DNA of 64,000 bases, taken from contig JARFTZ010000056.1 of the NCBI GenBank assembly GCA_029289235.1, positions 37,721-101,720 of the forward strand, given 5' to 3'. The notes under the pieces were generated by a model. The model had not been told where the DNA came from and did not search any database. It worked only from the letters and a program-made list of their open reading frames with translations. A program made the translations under genes and the position numbers. This DNA comes from Gammaproteobacteria bacterium. GTDB taxonomy: Bacteria > Pseudomonadota > Gammaproteobacteria > Burkholderiales > Rhodocyclaceae. How positions within the stretch are numbered: the stretch's first letter is position 1; every line of letters begins with the position of its first letter. This document shows, in pieces, positions 54,671-64,000 of the stretch.

Positions 54671-56209
54671 TCAGGCGGCCAGCGCCGCTGACTGACCAAG
54701 CGCGGCGGTGAGAACCTGCTCCTGGGTCAACCCGTCATTGATGAAATCGCCCCGCAACTGACCCTCGCCGATGACGAGGACGCGGTCGGAAATCCCGAGA
54801 ACCTCCGGCAGTTCCGAGCTGATCATGATGATCGACAGCCCTTGCCGGACCAGCTCGAACATCAGCTTGTAGATCTCGTACTTGGCGCCGACGTCGACGC
54901 CACGCGTCGGCTCGTCGAGAATCAGCACCTTCGGATTGGGCAGCAGCATCTTGGAAAGCACGGCTTTCTGCTGGTTGCCCCCGGAGAGTCCGCGAATCGG
55001 CAAATCCGGCGAAGCCGTCTTGATGCGCATGCGGGCAATCGATTTCTCGATCTGGCACAACTCTTTCTCGGCGTTGATCACGCCATGCCGGGCATACTCG
55101 CCGAGCACGGCCATCGTGATGTTGGCGCCGACGCCCTGCAGCGGGACGATCCCGTGGCGCTTGCGATCTTCCGGCACCAGGCAGATGCCCTGCGTCACCG
55201 CCGCGCGCGGGGAGTCGACGGAAATTCTCCGCCCATCGAGCCACAGCTCGGCACTGTACTGCCCGGGGTAGCAGCCGAAAATCGCCATCGCCAGTTCGGT
55301 GCGCCCGGCGCCGACCAACCCGGCGACGCCGAGGATCTCGCCCTTGCGCAGCTGGAAGGAAATGTTGTCGACCCGCTTGCGCCGGGGATTGTTGACGTCC
55401 AGGCAGGTCACGTTGCGCGCCTCGAAGAACACCTCGCCGACCGGATGCTCTTCGCGCGGGAACAGGTTCTTGATCTCGCGGCCGACCATCATGGTAATGA
55501 TCTCGTTGGTATCCATTCCGCTCATCGGCCGCGTGCCGACATGCGCGCCGTCGCGGATGACGCTGATCGTGTCGCAGACGGCGGCAATCTCGTCGAGCTT
55601 GTGCGAGATCATCACGCAGGCCACACCCTTGCGCTTCAAATCACGAATGATGTCGAGCAGGATTTCGGTTTCCGACTTGGTCAGCGACGATGTCGGCTCG
55701 TCGAGAATCAGCAGCCGTGCCTTCTTGTTCAACGCCTTGGCGATCTCGATCAGCTGTTGATGGCCGCCGCCGTAGTGATATACCGGCAAGGCGACGTTAA
55801 CATCCGGCATTTTCAGTTCGGCCATCAATTCCTCGGCGCGCTTGTACATCGCCGAGTAATTCATGCGTCCGCCGGGCAGCGTGATTTCGTTGCCCATGAA
55901 GATGTTCTCGGCTACCGACAGTTGCGGCACCAGCATCAGTTCCTGGTGAATGATGACGATGCCCGCCTCCTCGGTCTCGCGGATCGACGTGGCCTTGAGC
56001 TCGTGCCCATCCCAGAAAATCTGTCCTTGCCAGGTGCCGTAGGGATAGACCGCCGACAGCACCTTCATCAGCGTCGACTTGCCAGCGCCGTTCTCGCCAC
56101 ACAAGCCGACGACTTCGCCGGCACGCACCTTGAGGTCGATGCCGTCAAGCGCCTTCACGCCATTGAAGTCCTTGACGATACCTCGCATATCGAGCAGATA
56201 CTCGGTCAT
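54671..56209 (-). CDS. xylG: Xylose-type ABC transporter, duplicated ATP-binding protein
   Basis: [75 protein letters not shown] at 56209. Confidence 0.95.
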   Translation of the reverse strand: MTEYLLDMRGIVKDFNGVKALDGIDLKVRAGEVVGLCGENGAGKSTLMKVLSAVYPYGTWQGQIFWDGHELKATSIRETEEAGIVIIHQELMLVPQLSVAENIFMGNEITLPGGRMNYSAMYKRAEELMAELKMPDVNVALPVYHYGGGHQQLIEIAKALNKKARLLILDEPTSSLTKSETEILLDIIRDLKRKGVACVMISHKLDEIAAVCDTISVIRDGAHVGTRPMSGMDTNEIITMMVGREIKNLFPREEHPVGEVFFEARNVTCLDVNNPRRKRVDNISFQLRKGEILGVAGLVGAGRTELAMAIFGCYPGQYSAELWLDGRRISVDSPRAAVTQGICLVPEDRKRHGIVPLQGVGANITMAVLGEYARHGVINAEKELCQIEKSIARMRIKTASPDLPIRGLSGGNQQKAVLSKMLLPNPKVLILDEPTRGVDVGAKYEIYKLMFELVRQGLSIIMISSELPEVLGISDRVLVIGEGQLRGDFINDGLTQEQVLTAALGQSAALAA

Positions 56210-56279
56210 GATCCTCCGTCCCGAAAAATGAATACGCCTGACCGCGGTGGCGGGAACACCCGCCACCGCGCCATGACGT

Positions 56280-57290
56280 TTACAGCCCGAGTTGCTCCTT
56301 GGTGTAGAAGTTGTCCTTGACCAGGATGTCCATGTTGTCCTTGGTGATGACGATCGGGTCGAGGAGGATCTGCGGTGCACCACCCTCTGCCTTCTCGGCG
56401 TTGTAGCTGACCTTCTCGCCCTTGACCAGAGCAACTGATACCTTGGCGGCTTCGGTGGCGATCAGACGCAGTGATTTATAAACGGTCATCGTCTGGGTTC
56501 CTGCAAGGATGCGCTTGCAGGCCGCGAGCTCGGCGTCCTGGCCGGTGACCGGCACCTTGCCTGCGAGTTTCTGGCCGGCCAGCGCCTGGATGATGCCGCC
56601 GGCGGTGCCGTCATTCGGGCCGAGGAAGCCGTCGATCTTGTTCTGGTGCTTCGTCAGGACGTTCTCGGCGATGGACAGCGCGTTCGACGGCAACCAGTCC
56701 TTGACCGCCTGCTCGCCGAGAATCTTGATCTTGCCGCTCTTGATCGCCGGATCCATCGCCTTCATCGCCCCGGCCTTGAACAACTTGGCGTTGTTGTCAC
56801 CGGGATCTCCGGAAAGCACATAAACACCGCCGCCGTTCGGCATGGCCTTCATCAGCGCCTCGCCCTGCATGAAGCCGACGCGCTCGTTATCAAACGAAAT
56901 ATAGACATCGATGTTCCGGCTCTTGATCAGGCGATCGTAGGAGACGACCTTGATCCCGGCTTTCTTGGCTTCCCGGAGCACGTTGGACAACGTGGACTGG
57001 TCCTTCGGCACGATGACCAGCGCATCGACCTTCTGCGAAATCAGGTTCTCGATCTGCGATACCTGCTTGGCGGTATCGCCATCCGCCGACTGCACATTGA
57101 CTTCGGCCCCCAACTGCTTGGCCGCCTCGATGAAATAGTCGCGATCGCGGGCCCAGCGTTCGACGCGTAAATCGTCGATCGAGAAACCGATGACGGGTTT
57201 TTCCTTGGACGCCATGGCCGGCATGGAAACGCAAGCGGCCGCGGCGACGAGAACTGACAAAAGGGTACGGCGGACTGTGAAACGGCTCAT
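56280..57290 (-). CDS. xylF: Xylose-type ABC transporter substrate-binding protein
   Basis: Signal peptide; [63 protein letters not shown]. Confidence 0.95.
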   Translation of the reverse strand: MSRFTVRRTLLSVLVAAAACVSMPAMASKEKPVIGFSIDDLRVERWARDRDYFIEAAKQLGAEVNVQSADGDTAKQVSQIENLISQKVDALVIVPKDQSTLSNVLREAKKAGIKVVSYDRLIKSRNIDVYISFDNERVGFMQGEALMKAMPNGGGVYVLSGDPGDNNAKLFKAGAMKAMDPAIKSGKIKILGEQAVKDWLPSNALSIAENVLTKHQNKIDGFLGPNDGTAGGIIQALAGQKLAGKVPVTGQDAELAACKRILAGTQTMTVYKSLRLIATEAAKVSVALVKGEKVSYNAEKAEGGAPQILLDPIVITKDNMDILVKDNFYTKEQLGL

Positions 57291-57660
57291 CTGAATTCTC
57301 CTTCAATTTACGGGGCGTACCCCGGTCAGGACAACCACATCGAACGAAATCCCTCAGCAGGACGCTGACGGACGCTCACCACACAGCAACAAACCGGCGA
57401 CACGCACCCGCTGGAATACGGGAACGCCTCGCCGAACACTTCACGGGATGTTTTGCAATGAAGGGGCCGGGCGAACGGAAAAACCACGCACAGCGCCAGA
57501 GACGCACCGACGGCGCGCGGACGCCTTCAATTCGACTGTCTGAACCATCAACCCCTCCTGTTTCCCGGCAGTATTTATCTTTTTTTGCCTGCCGCAATCA
57601 ATCGCTTTTACCTGCGCCCGCCAGCGTTATGTTTTTGTGCCGGTCGAGCGTGCGCAGAAC

Positions 57661-57683
57661 ATTAGTTCATTTTTCTTACTAAC
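57661..57683. promoter_or_regulatory. Candidate operator: inverted repeat TTAGT-n11-ACTAA between xylF and the ROK repressor gene
   Basis: attagttcatttttcttactaac; located in the xylF upstream region. Confidence 0.4.
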
Positions 57684-57726
57684 ACAACAGTTTTTTTCGC
57701 CCATAGAAACGCGACACCATGCCGCG

Positions 57727-58926
57727 TCAGCGATCACACAGACGATAGTCCATCGGCCGGGTCAGGACGTGCTTGACCAGCGCCGCCGCGCCCATGCCGA
57801 TCGAACGCGAGCCAAAACGCGCCAGCCTCAACTCGGGCAATGGCAGCGAGCAATCGCGCGAAAACCCTTCAAGACAGGAAAAAGCCGCGTCAAACAATGG
57901 CGGTCCGAGGTCGCACAAGGGACCGCCGATGACGACTCGCCCCGGGTTGAACGACGTCCACAGATTCTGGATCAACACCCCGAGGTAATGCCCGGCACGC
58001 CGTACCGAGAGATGGGCGGATTCATCGTTTCGATCGAGCAACTGACGGATGGTTTCCACTGGAAGCAGATCGTCGGCTCGCCCGGAAATCCGCGTACTGA
58101 CTGCGCGCTGCCCGATAAAGGCCTCGGCACACCCGCGCCGTCCACATGAGCACACGGGCCCTTCGACCTGCAGGATCGAATGCCCGACCTCCCCGGCAAA
58201 ACCGTCGGCGCCAAGAAACAGGCGCCCGCGCACAACCACTCCGGCACCGACGCCGACGCCGAGTCCGAGGTAAATCAGCGGATCGGGCAACGGCGCCTCG
58301 CCAAACTCGTACTCGCCGAGCACCGCCACGTCATAGTCGTTCTGCACCAGAATCGGCAGGTCGGCAACGCCACAGGCCGCCAGTTCGGCACTGAACACCG
58401 CATGAAAAGAATAATCCCGCCACCCCAGGTTCGGGGCCAACTTGACCGTTCCCTGATGATCGAGCACCGCGCCTGGAACCCCCACGCCAACCCCGAGCAG
58501 CCAACGCCCCGCTGAACGCGCTTTGGCCACGACATCCGCCACCAGGACGGCAAGACGTGGCAGAACATCCTCCGGCCGCCTGCCGGGGAGCGGCTCCGAC
58601 GCAGCTTCGAGCACCTCCCCGGTCAGCGAAACCGCCAGGACGCTCAAGCCCTCCAGGCTCACATCGGCGCCGATCATCGCCAGGCGCCGGCCGTCCAGAC
58701 CGAGCGGTATCGGCCGCCTCCCGATCGCCCCGGTTGCCTGCACATCCGACTCGCACAACCAGCCGGAATCGATCAGATCCTGTACCAGCAGGCCGACAGT
58801 CGATTTCGTCAGCCCGGTCGCCTTGGCCAGGTCGGCACGCGACAACCCCGCCCCCTGCTGGACCGCACGTACGATGGCCATCCTGTTGATCTCACGCAAC
58901 AGACTCTGATCGCCGCTGATTGTCAT
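57727..58926 (-). CDS. ROK-family transcriptional regulator (XylR-type repressor)
   Basis: N-terminal wHTH (GLSRADLAKATGLTKSTVGLLVQDLIDSGWL) plus ROK domain (GVGVGVPGAVLDHQGTVKLAPNLGW, CSCGRRGCAEAFIG). ATG at 58926. Confidence 0.92.
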   Translation of the reverse strand: MTISGDQSLLREINRMAIVRAVQQGAGLSRADLAKATGLTKSTVGLLVQDLIDSGWLCESDVQATGAIGRRPIPLGLDGRRLAMIGADVSLEGLSVLAVSLTGEVLEAASEPLPGRRPEDVLPRLAVLVADVVAKARSAGRWLLGVGVGVPGAVLDHQGTVKLAPNLGWRDYSFHAVFSAELAACGVADLPILVQNDYDVAVLGEYEFGEAPLPDPLIYLGLGVGVGAGVVVRGRLFLGADGFAGEVGHSILQVEGPVCSCGRRGCAEAFIGQRAVSTRISGRADDLLPVETIRQLLDRNDESAHLSVRRAGHYLGVLIQNLWTSFNPGRVVIGGPLCDLGPPLFDAAFSCLEGFSRDCSLPLPELRLARFGSRSIGMGAAALVKHVLTRPMDYRLCDR

Positions 58927-59053
58927 GACTGCCCACCCCGAGCACGGTAATTGGTAAGTTTGTCGAACAATTATCCTCACTCGCGTGACAACAATCAACC
59001 GGGAGAGGCGCAGAGCAGATTGAGTCGGGTCGTTTCCCGCCAGCGATGCTAAG

Positions 59054-60382
59054 ATGAAAAAAACAAAAATCACGGCGGCCACCCCCTCTCGCGGTCGCCA
59101 TGGAGGAGTCGCCATGCCCGATAACGATCTCAAGGACGTGTTTCTTGGCCGCCAGCCGATTCTCGATCGCAAGCAGCAGCTGTTCGCCTACGAGCTGCTC
59201 TTTCGCAGCGGCAGCGCCGAAAGCGGCAATTTCGCCAGCTTCATCGACGGCAATCAGGCCACGGCCACCGTTATCATCAATGCGTTCACAGAGTTCTCCG
59301 TCGCCAATGCGCTCGGGCCGTACCAGGGGTTCATCAAGGTCGACCACGGTCTGCTCTTCAGCGACCTGATCCACGCGCTGCCGCCGCATACGGTGGTGCT
59401 CGAGATTCTCGATACGGTGGCCCAGACGCCGGAAATGATCGAGCGCTGCGAACAGTTGCGTCAGGCGGGTTACGTGCTGGCCATACGCATGCGCCCCGAG
59501 TCGCTGGATACGGAGAAGGCGCTGCTGCGCATCGCCGAGGTCATCAAGGTCGACATCAGCCGCGTCGAGCCGGAACGCCTGAAGCAACTGGCCCCTGCGC
59601 TGAAGCCGCTGAAAAAGACCCTGCTCGCCGAGAAAGTCGAGAGCGACGCGCAGATGCGCTTGTGCCACGAACTCGGCTTCGATCTGTTTCAGGGCTACTA
59701 TTTCGCCCGCCCGACGGTCATCCAGGGGAAACGGCTGCAGAGCTCGGAAGTGGCGCTGCTGCGCCTGCTCGGACTGATCAGCCAGGACGCCGACACCACG
59801 GAGATCGAGAAAGTATTCAAACAGGAGCCGGTACTCACGCTCAACCTGCTGCGCCTGACCAACTCCGCGGCGGCCGGCATGCCGACGAAAATCACCTCGT
59901 TGCGCCATGCCATCACCCTGCTCGGCCGCCGCCAGCTGTTGCGCTGGCTGCAGCTTCTGCTTTACAGCGGTGCTGCGAACGCAACCAGCGCGGTCAATCC
60001 CCTGCTGCAACTCGCGGCGACGCGCGGCCGCCTGATGGAGTTGCTGCTCGACCGCACGCCGGACGTCAAGGAAGGCGGACGCGACCTGATCGACCAGGCA
60101 TTCATGGTCGGCATCCTGTCGCTGATGCCGACGCTGATCGGCAGCGGCATGAGCGAGATCCTCGCCCAGCTGCCGCTGGCGCGGCCGGTACTCGACGCGC
60201 TCGGGGAACGCCGCGGCATACTCGGTGATCTGCTGAGCCTGATCGAGTCACTCGAAAACGAGGAAAGCGAAAAGGCATCCACCGCGCTCACCCGCCTGCC
60301 GGAGATCGACGCCACCTACGCCAACAGCTGTCTGACGCGTGCGCTGACCTGGGCCAACAACCTGGCGCGCGAGTCGTCATAA
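59054..60382 (+). CDS. EAL-HDOD (YuxH-like) signalling protein, paralogue 1
   Basis: VFLGRQPILDRKQQLFAYELLFRSG; HDOD segment LRLTNSAAAGMPTKITSLRHAITLLGRRQLLRWLQLLL. True start probably 59114 (MPDNDLKD). Confidence 0.88.
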   Translation: MKKTKITAATPSRGRHGGVAMPDNDLKDVFLGRQPILDRKQQLFAYELLFRSGSAESGNFASFIDGNQATATVIINAFTEFSVANALGPYQGFIKVDHGLLFSDLIHALPPHTVVLEILDTVAQTPEMIERCEQLRQAGYVLAIRMRPESLDTEKALLRIAEVIKVDISRVEPERLKQLAPALKPLKKTLLAEKVESDAQMRLCHELGFDLFQGYYFARPTVIQGKRLQSSEVALLRLLGLISQDADTTEIEKVFKQEPVLTLNLLRLTNSAAAGMPTKITSLRHAITLLGRRQLLRWLQLLLYSGAANATSAVNPLLQLAATRGRLMELLLDRTPDVKEGGRDLIDQAFMVGILSLMPTLIGSGMSEILAQLPLARPVLDALGERRGILGDLLSLIESLENEESEKASTALTRLPEIDATYANSCLTRALTWANNLARESS

Positions 60383-60429
60383 CCCGCCACCAGTCGCGCG
60401 GGGCGCCCGTTCGCCTATAGAATGCATTT

Positions 60430-61728
60430 TTGATCCATGACCGGGGCGCTCTCGCCGACATGTCCGAATCTCACCATTCCAATATTTTTCTCGGCCGCCA
60501 GCCGATTCTCGGGCGCGAACAACAGCTGCTGGCCTACGAACTGCTCTTTCGCGACGGCCCGATCCTCACCGCCAACCGCGCAGAAATCGTCGATCCGTCA
60601 CAAGCCACCGCCACGGTCATTGCCAACGCGTTCACCGAACTTTCCGCCAACGAAGCGCTCGGCCCCTACCGCGGCTACATCAACGTCGATCAGGAATTCC
60701 TGTTCAACGACCTGATCGAGGCATTGCCGCCCAAAGCCGTCGTATTGGAAATACTGGAAACAGTGGAGCCCACCGCCGAAGTGATCGCGCGCTGCCGGCA
60801 ACTGCGCGACAAGGGGTTTTCGCTGGCCATCGACGACGTCATCGAACTCACCGACGCCGCCCGCCCACTGCTCGAACTGGCAGAGATCATCAAGGTTGAC
60901 GTGCTCGGCCTCGACGCGGAAAAGCTCACCACGCTGGTCCAGCGCCTCAAGCCATTCGGCAAGAAACTGCTCGCCGAGAAAGTCGAATCGGCGGAGCAGG
61001 TGGAACTGTGCAAGCGCCTCGGTTTCGAACTGTTCCAGGGCTACTACTTTGCCAAACCGGCGATCATCGTCGGCAAGAAACTCAATCCGTCACAACTGGC
61101 GCTGCTCCGCCTTCTGTCGCTCGTCCTGCAGGACGCCGACACCAGCCAGATCGAGAATGCCTTCAAGGTCGAACCGGGGCTGACGGTCAACATGCTGCGG
61201 CTGACCAATTCGGTGAGCAACGGACTGACCACGCACATCACCTCGCTGCGCCACGCCATCACCATCCTCGGTCGCCGCCAGCTGCAACGCTGGTTGCAAC
61301 TGCTGATCTACACCAATCCGAAGGGCGGAGGACCGGGTGACAACCCGCTGCTGCAACTCGCCGCGACCCGGGGACGTCTGCTGGAACTGCTGTCCGATCG
61401 GGTCGTGCCGCGCAACCGGGAATTTGCCGACCAGGGTTTCATGGTCGGCATCATGTCGCTGATGCCGGCACTGCTCGGCGTCACGATGGAGGAAATCCTC
61501 ACGCACCTGCCGGTGGCGCAGCGCGTCAGGCTGGCACTCGTCGAGCAGGCCGGCCAGCACGGCCAGCTGCTGCAACTGGCCATCGCCACCGAACAAACCA
61601 ATCCGGAGGTAATCGAAGAAGCGCTGCAGCGCGTGCCGGCCATCGGGCTCGATTTCCTCAACGATTGTCTCTCCCAGGCGCTGTTCTGGGCCAACAACCT
61701 CGGGCGCGAAAAGGCCGACGACCTCTGA
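60430..61728 (+). CDS. EAL-HDOD (YuxH-like) signalling protein, paralogue 2
   Basis: IFLGRQPILGREQQLLAYELLFRDG; SLAIDDVIELTDAARPLL; HDOD LRLTNSVSNGLTTHITSLRHAITILGRRQLQRWLQLL. Confidence 0.9.
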   Translation: MIHDRGALADMSESHHSNIFLGRQPILGREQQLLAYELLFRDGPILTANRAEIVDPSQATATVIANAFTELSANEALGPYRGYINVDQEFLFNDLIEALPPKAVVLEILETVEPTAEVIARCRQLRDKGFSLAIDDVIELTDAARPLLELAEIIKVDVLGLDAEKLTTLVQRLKPFGKKLLAEKVESAEQVELCKRLGFELFQGYYFAKPAIIVGKKLNPSQLALLRLLSLVLQDADTSQIENAFKVEPGLTVNMLRLTNSVSNGLTTHITSLRHAITILGRRQLQRWLQLLIYTNPKGGGPGDNPLLQLAATRGRLLELLSDRVVPRNREFADQGFMVGIMSLMPALLGVTMEEILTHLPVAQRVRLALVEQAGQHGQLLQLAIATEQTNPEVIEEALQRVPAIGLDFLNDCLSQALFWANNLGREKADDL

Positions 61729-61730
61729 GC

Positions 61731-62996
61731 ATGAGCGATCCAGCCCTCGACGACACCTACCTCAGCCGTCATCCAGTCCTCGACCTGCAGCACGAACTGT
61801 TTGGTTACGAGCTGCGGCTGCAGACGTCCGGAGACGCGCTTTCAGTCCGGAAAGACAAGGAAGACGCTGCCCTGCTGATTTGCTCGGCGTATGCCGAACT
61901 CGGCATACGCCGAGCACTGGGACGCAAACGGGCATTTCTCCGCATCGACCAGGGCTTCCTGCACGACGACGCCATCGAAGCCCTGCCGGCCGACTGCGTG
62001 GTACTGCAGATCGCGCCAGACCGCGTGCCCGACGCGACCACGCTGGAACGCTGCCGCGCCCTGCGCGACCGGCGCTATTCGCTGGCGCTCGCCGACTACA
62101 CCGGGCTCGACGAACGCAGTGCGCCGCTGCTGACGATGGTCGACCTGATCGGAATCGACATCCGTGACAGGAGCACACAACAACTCCTCGCCCTCGCCGG
62201 TCCGCTCAAGCACCTGCCACTCAAACTGCTGGCCCAGCGCGTGGAGACACAGGAAGCTTTCACACGCAGCCGCGACGCGGGCTTCCAGCTGTTCCAGGGG
62301 AATTACTTCGCCCATCCGGAAGTTGTCAGCGGACGCCGCCTGTCGGCCTCGCAAACGACCCTCATCGAGCTGATCAACCTCGCCAACCGCGACGCCGACA
62401 CGGTGAAGCTGGAAGAAGGCATCAAGCACGACGCCGCGTTGACGGTTAACTTGCTGAGCATCGTCAATTCGGTAGGCTTCGGCATGACCCGGCGCATCAG
62501 TTCGCTGCGCCACGCCATCACGATCCTCGGTCGGCGCCAGCTGCAACGCTGGCTGCAGCTGCTGCTGATGACGCCGGCCGGCAAGGCGCCGGACCCGAGC
62601 CGCATTCCGCTGCTCCAGGTCGCCGCCTTGCGCGGGCGGATGCTTGAACTGCTCGTCGGCCACCTGCGCCCGCGCGACGCCACCCTGGCCGGGCAGGCTT
62701 TCATCACCGGCATCATGTCGATGATGCCTGCGGCGCTTGGCCTGCCGATGGATGAAATCTTCGAGCAGATCGCCCTTGAGCACGAAATCATCGCCGCCTT
62801 GCAGTCCTACCAGGGAATCCTCGGCAAGATGCTGGCGCTGATCGAATGCTACGATGCGGAAGACATCCACGGCTGCGACGAGATTCTGGCCGGTTTCCTC
62901 GGCACCGGGCTGGATCGCCACATGCTTAACACTTGCCTGACGGATTCACTGCGCTGGATCAACGGCAACAACGAAATTGACCAACCACCTGACTGA
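61731..62996 (+). CDS. EAL-HDOD (YuxH-like) signalling protein, paralogue 3 (divergent)
   Basis: TYLSRHPVLDLQHELFGYELRLQTSG; HDOD LSIVNSVGFGMTRRISSLRHAITILGRRQLQRWLQLLL. ATG at 61731. Confidence 0.88.
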   Translation: MSDPALDDTYLSRHPVLDLQHELFGYELRLQTSGDALSVRKDKEDAALLICSAYAELGIRRALGRKRAFLRIDQGFLHDDAIEALPADCVVLQIAPDRVPDATTLERCRALRDRRYSLALADYTGLDERSAPLLTMVDLIGIDIRDRSTQQLLALAGPLKHLPLKLLAQRVETQEAFTRSRDAGFQLFQGNYFAHPEVVSGRRLSASQTTLIELINLANRDADTVKLEEGIKHDAALTVNLLSIVNSVGFGMTRRISSLRHAITILGRRQLQRWLQLLLMTPAGKAPDPSRIPLLQVAALRGRMLELLVGHLRPRDATLAGQAFITGIMSMMPAALGLPMDEIFEQIALEHEIIAALQSYQGILGKMLALIECYDAEDIHGCDEILAGFLGTGLDRHMLNTCLTDSLRWINGNNEIDQPPD

Positions 62997-63002
62997 AACG
63001 CC

Positions 63003-64000
63003 ATGCAGAACATACTGATCACCGGAGGTGCCGGCTACATAGGATCTCATACGTGCGTCGAACTGCTGGCGGCCGGCTACAACCTGGTCGTCATCGACAA
63101 TTTCTCCAACAGCAAGCCGGACGTCCTGCGCCGGGTGGAGCAGATCAGCGGCCGGACGCTCACCTTCGAGGAAGTCGACATCCGCGACCGCGGTGCCTTG
63201 CGCGACGTCTTCCGGCACCACGCCATCGACGCGGTCATCCATTTCGCCGGGCTCAAGGCCGTCGGCGAATCCGTTTCGCAACCGCTGCGCTACTACGACA
63301 ACAACATCTCCGGCAGCGTCGCGCTGTTCGAGGTGATGGCCGAATCCGGCGTCAAGACGCTGGTCTTCTCCTCCTCGGCGACAGTCTACGGCGACCCGCA
63401 CAGCGTCCCGATCCGCGAGGATTTCCCGCTATCCGCAACCAATCCGTACGGCCGCTCGAAGCTGATGCTGGAGGAGATCCTGCGCGACCTGTCGCGCTCC
63501 GATGAAACCTGGCACATCGCCCTGCTGCGCTACTTCAACCCGGTCGGCGCGCATGAATCCGGGATCATCGGCGAAGACCCGAACGGCATCCCGAACAACC
63601 TGATGCCCTTCATCACCCAGGTCGCAGTCGGCAAGCTGCCGGAGCTTTCCGTCTTCGGCAACGACTACCCGACGCCCGACGGCACCGGCGTGCGCGACTA
63701 CATCCATGTCGTCGACCTGGCGCGCGGCCACCTCGCGGCACTCAAGGCGATCGAAGGAAAATCCGGTGTAACGACGGTCAATCTCGGCACCGGCCAGGGC
63801 TACAGCGTTCTCGATGTCGTCAGCGCCTTCGAGAAGGCCAGCGGCCGCCCGGTCCCCTACCGGATCGTCGATCGCCGACCGGGCGACGTCGCCCAGTGTT
63901 TCGCCGACCCGGCCCTGGCCCACGAACTGCTCGGCTGGAAAGCGGAGAAGGATCTCGATGCCATGTGCCGCGATTCCTGGCGCTGGCAGGAGTGGGCCGC
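63003..64000 (+). CDS. galE: UDP-glucose 4-epimerase (3' end outside window)
   Basis: [77 protein letters not shown] open at right edge, so absent from the ORF track. Confidence 0.96.
   Translation, partial: MQNILITGGAGYIGSHTCVELLAAGYNLVVIDNFSNSKPDVLRRVEQISGRTLTFEEVDIRDRGALRDVFRHHAIDAVIHFAGLKAVGESVSQPLRYYDNNISGSVALFEVMAESGVKTLVFSSSATVYGDPHSVPIREDFPLSATNPYGRSKLMLEEILRDLSRSDETWHIALLRYFNPVGAHESGIIGEDPNGIPNNLMPFITQVAVGKLPELSVFGNDYPTPDGTGVRDYIHVVDLARGHLAALKAIEGKSGVTTVNLGTGQGYSVLDVVSAFEKASGRPVPYRIVDRRPGDVAQCFADPALAHELLGWKAEKDLDAMCRDSWRWQEWA

Noticed and set aside
59464-59510. Suspected frameshift in EAL-HDOD paralogue 1 (AIRMRPES instead of AIDD)
   Set aside because: Reading frame and homology continue on both sides without a compensating frame change; looks like true divergence.

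Overview
This 64 kb window is GC-rich bacterial chromosome, probably from a betaproteobacterium (Rhodocyclaceae-like; taxonomy is my inference). It is densely coding, with no rRNA, CRISPR array or recognisable transposase. Main blocks: (1) parC 3' part and an RsuA-type pseudouridine synthase (1-2.2 kb); (2) a CheX/CheY/membrane CheA-like kinase module beside an FHA-EAL protein (2.2-6.5 kb); (3) pepD, cytochrome b561, a DUF3014-like protein, a polar amino-acid ABC transporter and an EamA transporter (6.5-13.2 kb); (4) an accessory cluster at 13.2-25.3 kb: ECF sigma plus zinc-finger anti-sigma, a 'SelD-N-term-type' FAD oxidoreductase, two rSAM/selenodomain-associated (arsenosugar-type) transferases, a DUF3047-like protein, a TVP38-mercuric-reductase-like fusion, DUF2062, a metallophosphoesterase, a PhnCDE-like ABC transporter and an ArsS-like radical SAM protein; (5) MarC, a hypothetical protein and a hemerythrin; (6) a type I R-M operon hsdM-yhcG(DUF1016)-hsdS-hsdR ending beside tRNA-Leu(CAA) (27.4-35.5 kb); (7) queA-tgt-yajC-secD-secF; (8) cytochromes, DUF2322, purB, GST, fructokinase-like, AGE epimerase, mnmA, NUDIX, zf-CHCC, waaF (41-51 kb); (9) a xylA / ROK glucokinase / xylHGF / ROK-repressor locus (51.3-58.9 kb); (10) three tandem divergent EAL-HDOD paralogues and galE (59-64 kb). 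The best candidate for an under-described system is the 13.2-25.3 kb cluster. Other leads are an orphan minus-strand terminator suggesting an sRNA (~8.76-8.87 kb), two related long-hairpin repeats at convergent gene ends (26.13 and 51.15 kb), and a composite inverted repeat that generates a spurious N-terminus (17.27 kb). All calls come from reading the translations and sequence; no database search was run.
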